Shown here one piece after another: positions 17,057 through 25,772 of a DNA stretch of 49,098 nucleotides (positions are counted from its first letter, which is position 1; the number at the start of each line of letters is the position of its first letter). This DNA is from an uncultured Akkermansia sp. (GTDB lineage Bacteria > Verrucomicrobiota > Verrucomicrobiia > Verrucomicrobiales > Akkermansiaceae), in NCBI GenBank assembly GCA_947628035.1, contig CANQYL010000003.1, positions 1 to 49,098 of the forward strand. The letters run 5' to 3'. The notes beneath the pieces were generated by a model that saw only the letters and a program-made list of their open reading frames with translations, was not told where the DNA came from and did no database searches. The position numbers and the translations under genes were made by a program.

Positions 17057-17085
17057 TTGACAAGGACTCACTTCCTTTCTATACT
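17057..17085 (+). promoter_or_regulatory. Strong sigma70-like promoter of tRNA-Pro
   Basis: TTGACA, 17 bases, TATACT; the tRNA begins 36 bases after the -10 box. Confidence 0.85.
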
Positions 17086-17121
17086 GCGGCTGTGAGGGGA
17101 GTGAGAGACTTTTCCTTCTAT

Positions 17122-17195
17122 CGGGCAGTAGCGCAGTCTGGTAGCGCACTTGCATGGGGTGCAAGGGGTCGTGGGTTCGAATCCCGCTTGCCCGA
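17122..17195 (+). tRNA. tRNA-Pro, anticodon GGG
   Basis: The acceptor CGGGCAG pairs with TTGCCCG, the anticodon loop ATGGGGT carries GGG, and the T arm holds GGTTCGAAT. The D-arm region GTAGCGCAGTCTGGTAGCGC is almost that of Escherichia coli tRNA-Pro. CCA is not encoded. Confidence 0.95.
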
Positions 17196-17198
17196 CTA

Positions 17199-17520
17199 CA
17201 TTTTGAGTGTTACAAGGTCCTACGGGCAGAGGCGGAGGAACGCCTCCTATTTGCGATTTAGAGCAATGGTCGCAAAGCCATCAAGATAACACGGCATATC
17301 TCCGAACGCTTTCCTTGTAGCGACAACCCGTGATTTTCCTTACCACTTGCCTCAAGCTCACCTCACGACTCCTCAGCCCTGCGGTCTGGCCAATCGACCT
17401 TACAGCCGTCGGCCGCTTTCCGCTTTCGCTCCGCATATCCGCGCGTAGCGCGCTAAAATTCAAATCGTAAATCGTAAACGGCAAACGCATTTCTCATGCG
17501 TTTGCCCCGGGGATTGAACA
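17199..17520 (-). repeat. Composite intergenic repeat block (minus orientation)
   Basis: Reads in reverse the same words as the other blocks: GCAAACGCATGAGAAATGCG hairpin, ATTTACGATTTGAATTTTAG, CGCGCTACGCGCGG, and GCCGACGGCTGTAAGGTCGA. A GGAGG-AACG-CCTCC hairpin just after the tRNA may end its transcript. No gene is seen. Confidence 0.8.
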
Positions 17521-17530
17521 CGAGACGGCG

Positions 17531-18799
17531 TTACTTTTTATGAGGGATCAGCTCGCAGATGAGATCCTCAAGGAGGAGGCGCTTGGAAACGCGTGAGGCC
17601 ATCTGCTTCAGTTCAATCATGGGGTATTCGGTACCGATGATGGCAGCGAAGGTAGCTCCGATTCGTTCGGCATGCTTGAGTTGTTTGGAGAGCTTGACAT
17701 CACTGAGAGGCAACTCCACACGCACACCGGCATCGCGTAAGGTAGAGGCGAGCATGAGCATCTGTCCGCGCATCTCGGGGGCAGCAAGCGCCAGGCACAC
17801 ATCGCACACGTTGGGCGCCAACGCGGCGTCCCTTTGCGCCTTTGCCGCCGGACATGACTCAATGAGATGTTCTATCACGGCGTCGCCCATGGCAAAGCCG
17901 GTAGCGGGCATATCCAAACTTCCATCGGTCAGCGTTGAGACAAGGCGGTCGTACCTTCCGCCTCCCGCCACCGCGCGCAGCGTGTGCCCACGATCGAAAA
18001 TTTCAAAGACGAGTCCCGTGTAGTACGCCAGTCCACGGACGACTCCCAGGTCCAGTTTCACGTAGTTGCCCAAGCCGCGCGCCTTTAGGTCTGTCTGCAC
18101 AGCATCAAAGACGGGGGAGACTCCTTCAGGCGGATTGGCGATGAACTCAAGGATTTTTTCACGAGAGAGACCGAAAGCCTTGAATTTCTTTTCACTTTCT
18201 TCCGGCTTGTCTCTCTCAAGTTTATCCACCACTCCGAGGAAATCCTGCACCCTTTCCTTCTCGACTCCATTCTGTTGCGCGTAATTCATCCACACCTCCC
18301 GGTCGCTCACGCGCACCACAAAATCCTCCTCGGAGAACCCCAGCTCGCGCATACAATCGATAGCCAACGCCAACAACTCCGCATCGGCTCCGCTACCCTT
18401 TTCCCCTAGGATATCCGCATTAAACTGCACGAATTCGCGTAACCTGCCCTTTTGCGGCTTCTCATAGCGAAAACATGAGCCGATCTCATACCATTTGAAC
18501 GGTTTGTTATAGTCCAAATAGCAGGAGCTCACGATACGACCGAGAGAAGCCGTAAGTTCCGGGCGCAGAGAGACATCTCTCTCCCCCTGATCCATAAAGC
18601 GGAACAGTTGATTGGGCAATTCCCCACCACTTTTCTTGAGGTAAAGGTCTGTCGATTCCAAGGTCGGCGCCTCCCACTCTACAAACCCATACTTCCTCGC
18701 TACCGTTCGCCATGCCCGAAAGAGATAATCTCTTGTCGCATACTGTTTCGGTGCAAAGTCTCGGAATCCCGGCAATGGTTGGAATTTTGTATCTGGCAT
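17531..18799 (-). CDS. hisS: Histidine--tRNA ligase, 422 aa
   Basis: Class II aminoacyl-tRNA synthetase. FQPLPGFRDFAPKQY starts the catalytic domain, SLRPELTASLGRIV is near motif 1, SCFRYEKPQKGRLREF is motif 2, LGVVRGLAYYTGLVFEIFD is the histidine-specific block, and AVAGGGRYDRLV follows, with the ATP-binding arginine of motif 3 expected near there. The last 90 residues form the anticodon-binding domain (RVELPLSDVKLSKQLKHAER). Length is normal. It is the last gene of a minus-strand group tkt-rfbB-GT2-hisS, 90 bases after the GT2 stop. Confidence 0.95.
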   Translation of the reverse strand: MPDTKFQPLPGFRDFAPKQYATRDYLFRAWRTVARKYGFVEWEAPTLESTDLYLKKSGGELPNQLFRFMDQGERDVSLRPELTASLGRIVSSCYLDYNKPFKWYEIGSCFRYEKPQKGRLREFVQFNADILGEKGSGADAELLALAIDCMRELGFSEEDFVVRVSDREVWMNYAQQNGVEKERVQDFLGVVDKLERDKPEESEKKFKAFGLSREKILEFIANPPEGVSPVFDAVQTDLKARGLGNYVKLDLGVVRGLAYYTGLVFEIFDRGHTLRAVAGGGRYDRLVSTLTDGSLDMPATGFAMGDAVIEHLIESCPAAKAQRDAALAPNVCDVCLALAAPEMRGQMLMLASTLRDAGVRVELPLSDVKLSKQLKHAERIGATFAAIIGTEYPMIELKQMASRVSKRLLLEDLICELIPHKK

Positions 18800-18889
18800 A
18801 GTGCTGCTGTATTTTCCCCGGAGCTTTCTCTCGTGTCCTTACGCCTGTTTCGACGCACAGGGGCGAAGCAACGGGAAGAGGGTTCATTT

Positions 18890-19759
18890 TTACGGCTGAT
18901 TTCTCATTCGCTCTTTGATAATGAGAATGGGAATAAAATTGAAGAGCCACACGACCCAGCGCACCGTGTCGAACTTCCGACGACCAACCGCCTTGATAAG
19001 CGGGATAAAACCGAAGAGGCGCACCAAGATGATGTGCGGGACACTGTAGATATATTCCTTGTAGAGAAGGGGATTTTGGGTTTCGGCCAACGCAAGCAAG
19101 CCGGCTGTACATGCATCCATCTTCCTTCTCTGTAGTTTGGATGTATTATTCTCGTGGTAGCGATAGCGAGTAAGTACTTCAGGCAAGGCATGAAAGCGGG
19201 TCCGGGAAATAAGGAAGAGCCAGAGGGCGTAATCTTCCGCGGGGCTCCACCGCTGCTCATATTGAGCTCCCGTCTCTTCAATCACACTTCGCCGCAACAT
19301 AGCGGCCGTGTGCATCACACAGCAAGAAGTCATCAGTCGCAAGCTGATACTGTGATGATCCGTGGGCTGCCGATTAATGCCGTGGTTGCTCATCCACTCC
19401 ACATAGCTACTCAAAACACCAACTTCCGGATGCTCTTCCATGTACGCCACCTGCTTTTCCAACCGAGTCGGCAGCATGATGTCGTCGTGGTCGAGTACAG
19501 CGAAGTACTCTCCGCGAGCGATTTTCATGAGTTTGTTGCGTGAACCGGATATTCCGAGGTTCTGCTCATTCACCTCGTAGCGAATCCGCTCATCCTTATA
19601 TTCCTCCACCACCGCTTGCTTGCGCGCCTCAGGCGGCGAGTCGTCCAACAACAACAATTCAAAGTCGCGATACGTCTGCCCCAACACGCTCTCAATCGTT
19701 TCCCTCAAGACGGCGTCGCTCGTCTTGTACAGCGGGATGAGTACGGATACTTTGGGCAT
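18890..19759 (-). CDS. Glycosyltransferase family 2, 289 aa
   Basis: KVSVLIPLYKTSDAVLRETI, then FELLLLDDSPPE and FAVLDHDDIMLPTRLEKQ (the metal-binding acidic pair) form a complete GT2 catalytic domain. WSPAEDYALWLFLIS contains the later acidic motif. The C-terminal 60 residues are hydrophobic and basic (VRLFGFIPLIKAVGR, VVWLFNFIPILII), so it probably attaches to the inner membrane. ATG 19759 follows the rfbB stop by 14 bases; a longer reading overlaps rfbB. Next to rfbB it probably acts in glycan or lipopolysaccharide synthesis. Confidence 0.88.
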   Translation of the reverse strand: MPKVSVLIPLYKTSDAVLRETIESVLGQTYRDFELLLLDDSPPEARKQAVVEEYKDERIRYEVNEQNLGISGSRNKLMKIARGEYFAVLDHDDIMLPTRLEKQVAYMEEHPEVGVLSSYVEWMSNHGINRQPTDHHSISLRLMTSCCVMHTAAMLRRSVIEETGAQYEQRWSPAEDYALWLFLISRTRFHALPEVLTRYRYHENNTSKLQRRKMDACTAGLLALAETQNPLLYKEYIYSVPHIILVRLFGFIPLIKAVGRRKFDTVRWVVWLFNFIPILIIKERMRNQP

Positions 19760-19773
19760 ATCTTGAAAATCGT

Positions 19774-20880
19774 TTATTTTTTCGATGAGTCGTACATCGA
19801 AGCATAGTAACTCTCGTACGCTCCACTCGTGACGTGTTGCACCCATTCTTCATGGGTCAGGTACCACTGTACAGTCTCGCGCAAACCATTCTCGAAGGTA
19901 TGCGACGGCTCCCATCCAAGTTCCGTGCGCAGTTTTTCTGCATCGATGGCGTAGCGAAGGTCATGCCCGGCGCGATCTTTGACGAAAGTGATAAGAGCAT
20001 CACTTGTACCGACCGGGCGACCAAGCAATTCATCCGTGATGCGGACGAGTAACTTGACAACATCAATATTTTTCCATTCGTTGATACCCCCTATATTGTA
20101 GCTCTCGCCATCCGTTCCACGGTGGAAGACCTCATCGATGGCGGCGGCATGATCCTCTACGTGCAGCCAGTCCCGGATGTTCTCCCCCTTGCCATAGACG
20201 GGCAGTGGATTGCCCTCACATATATTGTGAATGCACAGAGGTATCAACTTTTCCGGGAACTGGTAGGGTCCGTAGTTATTTGAGCAATTTGTGATCACGA
20301 CGGGCAGACCATACGTGTCATGGTACGCGTGCACAAAGTGGTCAGAGCTTGCTTTGGAGGCGGAGTAAGGGCTGTGCGGGTTGTAGCGAGTCGTTTCGCA
20401 AAACGCCGCCTCACCGGGTCGGAGGGCACCATATACCTCATCGGTGGACACATGGTGAAAACGGCGAGGGAAATTGCTCTCGCTATTTTCCCAGTATTCG
20501 CGCGCAGCTTGTAGCAATGCCAATGTCCCCAGCACATTGGTCTGCGCAAACACAAATGGGTCGCGTATTGAGCGATCCACGTGACTTTCCGCGGCCAGGT
20601 GAATCACACCATCCACCCCCTCATCCGCAAAAAGTCCACGCAGCATCTCCAGATCGCAAATATCTCCATGTACGAATTGGTAATTCGGTTCTTTCTCAAC
20701 ATCCTTGAGATTTTCCAAATTCCCGGCATAGGTCAACTTGTCAAGGTTGATGATATGGTAGTCGGGGTACATGCGCACGAATCGGCGCACAACGTGGGAT
20801 CCGATGAAGCCCGCTCCCCCGGTTATCAATATGGTACGTCTCTTTCCTGTAACTTTGTCCATAGTCTCATTTTGTTTCAT
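19774..20880 (-). CDS. rfbB: dTDP-glucose 4,6-dehydratase, 368 aa
   Basis: Extended SDR enzyme that turns dTDP-glucose into dTDP-4-keto-6-deoxyglucose, the entry step to rhamnose and to the amino sugars made by the FdtA/FdtB pathway at the left of the window. [15 protein letters not shown] binds [14 protein letters not shown] carries the Thr-Asp-Glu group specific to this dehydratase, and [11 protein letters not shown] the Tyr-x-x-x-Lys. [13 protein letters not shown] and [15 protein letters not shown] are further RfbB/RmlB hallmarks. No rmlA, rmlC or rmlD is in the window. Two starts (20880 and 20862) are possible, and neither has a clear ribosome binding site. Confidence 0.95.
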   Translation of the reverse strand: MKQNETMDKVTGKRRTILITGGAGFIGSHVVRRFVRMYPDYHIINLDKLTYAGNLENLKDVEKEPNYQFVHGDICDLEMLRGLFADEGVDGVIHLAAESHVDRSIRDPFVFAQTNVLGTLALLQAAREYWENSESNFPRRFHHVSTDEVYGALRPGEAAFCETTRYNPHSPYSASKASSDHFVHAYHDTYGLPVVITNCSNNYGPYQFPEKLIPLCIHNICEGNPLPVYGKGENIRDWLHVEDHAAAIDEVFHRGTDGESYNIGGINEWKNIDVVKLLVRITDELLGRPVGTSDALITFVKDRAGHDLRYAIDAEKLRTELGWEPSHTFENGLRETVQWYLTHEEWVQHVTSGAYESYYASMYDSSKK

Positions 20881-20888
20881 AGGTAATT

Positions 20889-22910
20889 TCAGCGAGCGAG
20901 TAAGGATTGCGCATGCTGCACAATGTTGGGCACGTTCATCCCGAGGTCATGCAGTACCTGTTCCCCCGGCGCAGAGAAGCCGAAGTCATCGATGCTGATC
21001 ACATCCCCTTGTTCGCCCACGTAACGGTACCACAAGTCTCTTTTCCCTGCCTCCACCGCCAGTCTCCTCTTGCATCCGCTCGGCAACACATCTTCCCGAT
21101 ACTCCGCGCTCTGACGATTGAACCTCCACATTGACGGCATGGACACAACCCGCACACCCCGCCCAAGCTGAATCGCCGCCTCCAGGGCAAGGGCAACCTC
21201 CGACCCGGTGGCGATGATGATGAGCTGAGGTCCTTCGTCTCCTTCTTCTCGGAGGGCTACATACGCACCGCGAAGGGTTCCCTGCCTTCTCCGGTCTGCA
21301 GTGAGATCCCCGACGATGCTGCTCAGGGAGGGGATATTCTGTCGCGTCAGGATGAGTGCCGTGGGACCGTCCTTTCTCTCCATGGCGCAGGCCCATGCTC
21401 CCGCCGCTTCTTCTTCATCTGCCGGACGCACCACGTCGAGGTTCGGGATGACGCGCAACCCGGTCACAGTCTCCACCGGCTGATGGGTGGGTCCGTCTTC
21501 CCCTACTGCCACAGAATCATGGGTAAGCACATAAGTGACAGGCAACTTTGCCAAAGCCGCCACTCGAATAGCCGCGCGCATGTAGTCCACAAACACGCAG
21601 AAAGTTCCGGCAGATACGCGGAAAAGACCATCGTAGGCGATGCCATTGCAGATGGCAGCCATCGCGTGCTCACGAATGCCGAACCAGAAGTTGCGACCGG
21701 AGTAATTCTGAGCCGAGAAATCCCCCACGCCCTTGAGGTAATTTTTGTTGGAGGAGAAGAGATCTGCACTGGCGGAGAGGAAGGCGGGACAATGTACCGC
21801 TATGGCGTTCTCCACCACAGCGGCAGAGGTACGCGTTGCAACCTTGTCCTTCGCCTCAAACGGCGCGAGAATCTTAAGGGTTTCTTGAGCAGGCAAGCCT
21901 TGCGAGGCCAGGTTTTGCCCCGCGTCCAACTGTGCAGCCAGATCCGGGTTCTCTGCCCTCCACGCGTCAAAATCTTTCTTCCACTCAGCGTAGTCCGCCG
22001 CCCTTTGTTCTGCCAAGCGAGCCATATACTCGCGTACCTCATCGGACACGTAGTAACGTTGATCCGTGGGCAATCCCCAATTGGCGTGCGCCTCTTGCCA
22101 TGCTTTGGCTCCTCCCTCACCGTGTCCCTTCGTGGTGCCTTCAAAGCCGGGCACTCCCTTAGCGATGGTCGTGTGAGCAATAATGAGCTTGGGACGTCCG
22201 TTCTGTTCAAGCCGTGCCGTCCGCAGCGCGTTCTCCACTTCCTGGAGGTTGTGTCCGTCAATCTCGCAGGCATCCCAGCCCTGCGCACGAAAGTAGGTCG
22301 CCACATCGTCCACTTGGGTCACCCCAATGGGAGCGTCCAGAGTGATTCCGTTCGCGTCGTAAATCAAGACGAGATTATCCAGTTGTAAGGTACCGGCTAT
22401 GGCGACCGCTTCGCGCGAGATGCCCTCCTGGATACAGCCATCGCCGGCGAGGCAGTAGATGGTCTGGTTGAAGATCTCGTGCTTCGACGTGTTATAACAA
22501 GCCGCGGCATGTTTGGCAGAAATGGCGAAACCGACTGCATTCGCTATTCCCTGCCCCAACGGACCCGTCGTGCACTCCACCCCGGGGCAGCAACGGTACT
22601 CCGGGTGTCCGGGCGTACACGATCCTTTCGCACGAAACGACTTGAGATCCTCCATACTCACTCCGAACCCGCTCAAGTGTAACCATGCGTATAAAAACAT
22701 CGATCCGTGACCACCGGACAAGACAAAGCGATCACGGTTGATCCACCGAGGTTCCGCCGGATTCACTTTCATCAACTTGCCATACAGCACCGCCCCTATC
22801 TCTGCGCATCCTAAGGGTAACCCCATGTGTCCGGACGCTTTGTCAAAAATAGCATCGATTGCAAGCCCTCTGGCTTCGTTAGCTGCTCGTTGTAAAATTT
22901 CCGCCTTCAT
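20889..22910 (-). CDS. tkt: Transketolase, 673 aa
   Basis: Thiamine-diphosphate enzyme of the non-oxidative pentose phosphate pathway. It moves two-carbon units between sugar phosphates. [18 protein letters not shown] near the start, [18 protein letters not shown], and [15 protein letters not shown] (the GDG motif that binds the cofactor) are in the first domain. [20 protein letters not shown], typical of transketolases, is in the pyrimidine domain. The C-terminal domain carries [17 protein letters not shown]. Length is usual. It begins the minus-strand group tkt-rfbB-GT2-hisS, with the promoter only ten bases before the start codon and no ribosome binding site. Confidence 0.96.
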   Translation of the reverse strand: MKAEILQRAANEARGLAIDAIFDKASGHMGLPLGCAEIGAVLYGKLMKVNPAEPRWINRDRFVLSGGHGSMFLYAWLHLSGFGVSMEDLKSFRAKGSCTPGHPEYRCCPGVECTTGPLGQGIANAVGFAISAKHAAACYNTSKHEIFNQTIYCLAGDGCIQEGISREAVAIAGTLQLDNLVLIYDANGITLDAPIGVTQVDDVATYFRAQGWDACEIDGHNLQEVENALRTARLEQNGRPKLIIAHTTIAKGVPGFEGTTKGHGEGGAKAWQEAHANWGLPTDQRYYVSDEVREYMARLAEQRAADYAEWKKDFDAWRAENPDLAAQLDAGQNLASQGLPAQETLKILAPFEAKDKVATRTSAAVVENAIAVHCPAFLSASADLFSSNKNYLKGVGDFSAQNYSGRNFWFGIREHAMAAICNGIAYDGLFRVSAGTFCVFVDYMRAAIRVAALAKLPVTYVLTHDSVAVGEDGPTHQPVETVTGLRVIPNLDVVRPADEEEAAGAWACAMERKDGPTALILTRQNIPSLSSIVGDLTADRRRQGTLRGAYVALREEGDEGPQLIIIATGSEVALALEAAIQLGRGVRVVSMPSMWRFNRQSAEYREDVLPSGCKRRLAVEAGKRDLWYRYVGEQGDVISIDDFGFSAPGEQVLHDLGMNVPNIVQHAQSLLAR

Positions 22911-22920
22911 GCGCGCCGCT

Positions 22921-22948
22921 AGTATACCAGTTACTTGTCTTTTGTAAA
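22921..22948 (-). promoter_or_regulatory. Sigma70-like promoter of tkt
   Basis: On the minus strand TTTACA, 16 bases, TATACT. The -10 box ends ten bases before the tkt start codon, which predicts a leader of only a few bases. Confidence 0.7.
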
Positions 22949-22974
22949 GAGAATTACGATATGCGCGCCGGACG

Positions 22975-23330
22975 GTGCCTGTGTACGATGGACGATGGAC
23001 GATGGACGATGTAAAAAATTCCGCGCCGACGGCGCAATCTTAGCGAAGCGGAAGCGCAGCGGAATTTTCAAGCAACGCGGGATATTGGTTAGAAGGGTTT
23101 GTTGGTAGGTCGGTCGTCCTGACGCTTCGGTACCACATTACCTCAGCGCCCTGCGGGCAAAAGCTGCGCTTTTGTCCAATCCCCCTCCGAGCCCTCGAGG
23201 GCTTTCCCGGCTTTGCTTCCATCGTCCATCGTCCATGATTCCGTCCATTGCACATAATCAACGGTTTATGCTACATAATGTGTCGCTAACTACCTATTAG
23301 GGCTGCTTTTTCTTGGGACGGATGTGGCTT
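22975..23330 (+). repeat. Composite intergenic repeat block
   Basis: Tandem CGATGGAC units, AGCGGAAGCGCAGCGGAATT, GCAAAAGCTGCGCTTTTG, GAGCCCTCGAGGGCT, a second CCATCGTC tandem in the opposite direction, and the TACCTATTAGGG..TTTTTCTTGGGACGGATG module. It fills the gap between tkt and the unknown cassette. Confidence 0.85.
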
Positions 23331-23333
23331 TGA

Positions 23334-23381
23334 ACTTCCTGGCACCCTTTTTTTGTGCCAGGAAACTGTTGTATTTAATTT
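23334..23381 (+). repeat. Direct repeat, left copy (hairpin CTGGCAC..GTGCCAG)
   Basis: ACTTCCTGGCACCC, a T run, GTGCCAGGAA and CTGTTG(T/C)ATTTAATTT recur at 25392-25439 with a few changes. The pair frames the three-gene cassette. The left copy is interrupted after TTTAATTT by the element that follows and resumes at 23630. Confidence 0.85.
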
Positions 23382-23629
23382 GGCTCAGTCCTACCACAGT
23401 GTTGATTTTTGAAGAATCTTCATGCTGGTAGACTTAATATGTCAGAATTACCAAGACAATGGGTGAAGCCATTACCCTCTACACCTTGGTCAACGAGTAA
23501 CATTGGATGCTTCTTGCTTATGTTCTCATGAGCGAAGTTATTATCGACGAGCGATAACCCTACTCGAACATTCTTATTTAAAGATTTGTTCATTTTTGTG
23601 TTTTTTCAACACTGTGGTGGGACAGAGCC
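23382..23629. mobile_element. 248-bp MITE with 24-bp terminal inverted repeats
   Basis: The ends GGCTCAGTCCTACCACAG.. and, on the other strand, GGCTCTGTCCCACCACAG.. match at 22 of 24 positions. TTTAATTT directly precedes (23374-23381) and follows (23630-23637) the element as an 8-bp target duplication. The same sequence without the insert is found at 25421-25450, an empty-site copy. The length of the duplication and the GGCTCTGTCCC-type ends recall the ISL3 family, but no transposase is encoded. A 30-codon frame inside (23439-23531) begins MSELPRQW. Confidence 0.85.
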
Positions 23630-23674
23630 TTTAATTTTGCGATCCACAGCAGCCGCCTCACGGCTGCTTTGTGC

Positions 23675-23703
23675 TTGACAAGGATGGTGGCACCTGCTAT
23701 AAG
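23675..23703 (+). promoter_or_regulatory. Sigma70-like promoter of the unknown cassette
   Basis: TTGACA, 17 bases, TATAAG, just upstream of the small frames at 23713 and 23792. Confidence 0.75.
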
Positions 23704-23712
23704 GAGGGCGCT

Positions 23713-23754
23713 ATGGCACGCGACGTCTATGTCGCTTCTCTCGCGGGAGAGTAG
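23713..23754 (+). CDS. Possible 13-residue leader peptide
   Basis: A short frame encoding MARDVYVASLAGE. GGAGG stands six bases before the ATG, and the predicted transcription start lies just upstream. The region after it can pair GGCACG with CGTGCC. No runs of a regulatory amino acid are present, so attenuation is not indicated; the frame could be chance. Confidence 0.25.
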   Translation: MARDVYVASLAGE

Positions 23755-23791
23755 TGGTACGGAAGACGGGACGTGCCTTATTAACGGAAGC

Positions 23792-24016
23792 ATGAGGAAG
23801 ATGTTCAATAATCTGCGGGAGCTGTTCCGAGTACCGCGCGTCACTCCGGCGAGTGAATATGCGGAGCGGTTCCGCGCAGTTCGTGCCGAAGCGGTGAGGC
23901 GTGCGGTTGGGCTCGTGTCGCGAGGGAACGTGCAGTTGGTTGGCGGTAGTTACGTGTGCTACACCGCGGCTTCCAAAAGTAACGTTGCCATCGGCAAGTC
24001 TAAAGAGGTTTTATGA
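23792..24016 (+). CDS. Hypothetical protein, 74 aa
   Basis: First sizeable frame of a three-gene cassette. The product is basic, with ASEYAERFRAVRAEAVRRAV forming a probable amphipathic helix and RGNVQLVGGSYVCYTAASKS after it. I recognise no family. GGAAG precedes ATG 23792; ATG 23801 is an alternative. The next gene begins seven bases after the stop. Confidence 0.45.
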   Translation: MRKMFNNLRELFRVPRVTPASEYAERFRAVRAEAVRRAVGLVSRGNVQLVGGSYVCYTAASKSNVAIGKSKEVL

Positions 24017-24022
24017 TTCGTC

Positions 24023-24688
24023 ATGACTAGGTGTGGTGCATCCGAGGAGCCGAAGGATGAGAAGGATAAAACTTGGTTTCTCAGCTGCTGGCGGGAGTAC
24101 GATGAAAGCTTTGGAGAAGCAGAGGCCTCGGTGAAACTATGTGAGCAGCTATCTGGTGCGACGAATGTTGATGTGATCAATCTATTACGGCAATCCGGTC
24201 GGTTGGCAACAGGTGCAATTAAGGCTTCTGCGGAAAGCCGAGAGCTGCTGCAACGCGCTTCTGCACTGGCGAGAGATGCAGTGAAGATGGCAAGTATACA
24301 AGCCTCACAGATTGCCGCACATCGTGCAAGCCAGATACGTGGCATATATGGTGGACAAGACGAATTGATACTTAGGGAACTGATGCCGAAGTATTCTGAT
24401 GAGTACGTCCCGGCTGTTGACTACTTGCTGGATTTGGGTAGGAGAATTCAAGAGAACGGTACATGTTGCATTGCTGACGATGAGTATCGGTTGATCCGGG
24501 ACAAACTCCATTCTGCAGTTGATTTCGTGCGCGAATACGAAATCAAAGCTCAGGAAATAGACAACCGCATACGCGCCGAACGGCATGAATTAAGAAATAA
24601 TACATGGGGTGCCCTCTTGTGGGCATTTGCCGGACTACTATTAGGATTTGCGTTAGATTGGCTGTTCAGCTGCATCACTTCGATGTGA
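24023..24688 (+). CDS. Hypothetical protein with C-terminal membrane anchor, 221 aa
   Basis: The first 190 residues are polar and predicted mostly helical (SAESRELLQRASALARDAVK, YEIKAQEIDNRIRAERHELR). One hydrophobic segment closes the protein, WGALLWAFAGLLLGFALDWL, so it is probably held in the membrane by its tail with the bulk in the cytoplasm. There is no signal peptide and no known domain that I can name. It shares this tail-anchored layout with the next gene, which starts seven bases later. The two may form a pair. Confidence 0.6.
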   Translation: MTRCGASEEPKDEKDKTWFLSCWREYDESFGEAEASVKLCEQLSGATNVDVINLLRQSGRLATGAIKASAESRELLQRASALARDAVKMASIQASQIAAHRASQIRGIYGGQDELILRELMPKYSDEYVPAVDYLLDLGRRIQENGTCCIADDEYRLIRDKLHSAVDFVREYEIKAQEIDNRIRAERHELRNNTWGALLWAFAGLLLGFALDWLFSCITSM

Positions 24689-24695
24689 AAACTCT

Positions 24696-25325
24696 ATGTC
24701 AGGAGAACAAAAAGGGCCTGTCTTTATCACAAGGAAGCCAGATGATCAATTCACTTCGAGTTATCCGCAGGTGGATGCCTCCGTTGATGAGTATATTCAA
24801 AGCAGGGGGGAATATCCCATCCCGGCAATCAATGAGCTTCGTTACGCTGTTCGCCACTTGATTGACGCCGTCCTTGCTCCTGATAAAAGCAAGCAGAAAG
24901 AAAGCTGGGAGAGGGCTCTGAGGCACGTTGACCGCGCCAGGTATGATATTCCCGAATACGAGTGTAGCAGCCTCAGATTGCGGGTTGAAGCGATGTTGGG
25001 TACGGATGCGTACAAACGATATCATCATATAGTCGTTAAGTGTATCCCAAACTATTACCGACACATGATCGCCTTTTACGAAACGTACGAAGAACTCAAA
25101 ACATTCCCTGCCCTCGATAAAAACAGTAGCGTGTACGAGCAGCGGTGTAATCGCATGATTAGGACGGCACAGGAATTTCTGGATGATATCATCAAAGCAG
25201 AGCCTTTGATTTGTGCTGCCATGGAGAAAGAAGATCGACGTAAACGTAATTTCAAAATATGGAAGATATCCATTTTCTTTGGTATGGCGCTTTTGAAGCT
25301 CATCGTCTCCCATCTTATCTTTTAG
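24696..25325 (+). CDS. Hypothetical protein with C-terminal membrane anchor, 209 aa
   Basis: A polar, helix-rich body (PAINELRYAVRHLIDAVLAP, SSLRLRVEAML) ends with KIWKISIFFGMALLKLIVSH, a single hydrophobic tail preceded by a basic cluster (RRKRN). The positive-inside rule would keep the body in the cytoplasm. No family is recognised. It is the last gene of the cassette and is followed by the right copy of the flanking direct repeat. Confidence 0.6.
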   Translation: MSGEQKGPVFITRKPDDQFTSSYPQVDASVDEYIQSRGEYPIPAINELRYAVRHLIDAVLAPDKSKQKESWERALRHVDRARYDIPEYECSSLRLRVEAMLGTDAYKRYHHIVVKCIPNYYRHMIAFYETYEELKTFPALDKNSSVYEQRCNRMIRTAQEFLDDIIKAEPLICAAMEKEDRRKRNFKIWKISIFFGMALLKLIVSHLIF

Positions 25326-25391
25326 AACCTTCTACTTGCTAGGTCTCCCCGCGCCCCGCGCGGGAACTTTTCAATCGTACATCGAAAGTTG

Positions 25392-25497
25392 ACTTCCTGG
25401 CACCCTTTTTTTGTGCCAAGAACCTGTTGCATTTAATTTTGCGATCCACAATGTCTGTTGAGCATCGCTTTTTCTTGGGACGGATGTGGTGCTTTTT
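25392..25497 (+). repeat. Direct repeat, right copy, plus GGGACGGATG module
   Basis: The sequence from 25392 to 25450 matches the left copy around 23334-23381 and 23630-23648, here with TTTAATTT (25432-25439) intact and uninterrupted. It is followed by GCATCGCTTTTTCTTGGGAC at 25472, the module also found before the promoters of the DUF362, unknown-cassette and mfd genes. Confidence 0.85.
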
Positions 25498-25528
25498 ATG
25501 CTTTTGCAAATGCTGCTGTTCTTTTTCC

Positions 25529-25557
25529 TTGACATCTTCCTGCTGAGATTATAGACT
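25529..25557 (+). promoter_or_regulatory. Promoter of tRNA-Gly
   Basis: TTGACA, 17 bases, TAGACT (a TATAGA two bases earlier is an alternative), 25 bases before the tRNA. Confidence 0.7.
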
Positions 25558-25582
25558 GCGCTTCGTCCACACGGAAAACGAC

Positions 25583-25653
25583 GCGGGTGTCGTTCAGTGG
25601 CAGGACACGTGCTTCCCAAGCATGTAACGCGGGTTCGATTCCCGCCACCCGTA
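25583..25653 (+). tRNA. tRNA-Gly, anticodon CCC
   Basis: The acceptor GCGGGTG pairs with CACCCGT (first pair G-U), the loop TTCCCAA carries CCC, and the T arm has GGTTCGATT. CCA is not encoded. The terminal G-U pair is unusual for a tRNA-Gly. Confidence 0.92.
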
Positions 25654-25661
25654 TCAAGCGC

Positions 25662-25693
25662 ACAACCCTCCCCTTGCGGAGGGTTGTTTTTTT
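25662..25693 (+). terminator. Rho-independent terminator after tRNA-Gly
   Basis: ACAACCCTCC pairs with GGAGGGTTGT around a 6-base loop and is followed by a run of seven T. Confidence 0.93.
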
Positions 25694-25772
25694 ATGAGCC
25701 AATCGCAAAAGAATCGGTTATTTCTCTCCCAAGCGCAAAATCAAGACCTATCGTCCTGAAGTCTCTCTCTTT

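Noticed and set aside
23341..23364. CTGGCAC..GTGCCAG hairpin as a rho-independent terminator of nearby genes
   Set aside because: The T run lies in the loop instead of after the stem, and no gene on that strand ends next to it.
23439..23531. A 30-codon frame beginning MSELPRQW inside the MITE, similar to the start of type I restriction specificity (HsdS) subunits
   Set aside because: Only about nine residues fit, and the rest of the frame does not continue the similarity. It may be a captured fragment or chance.
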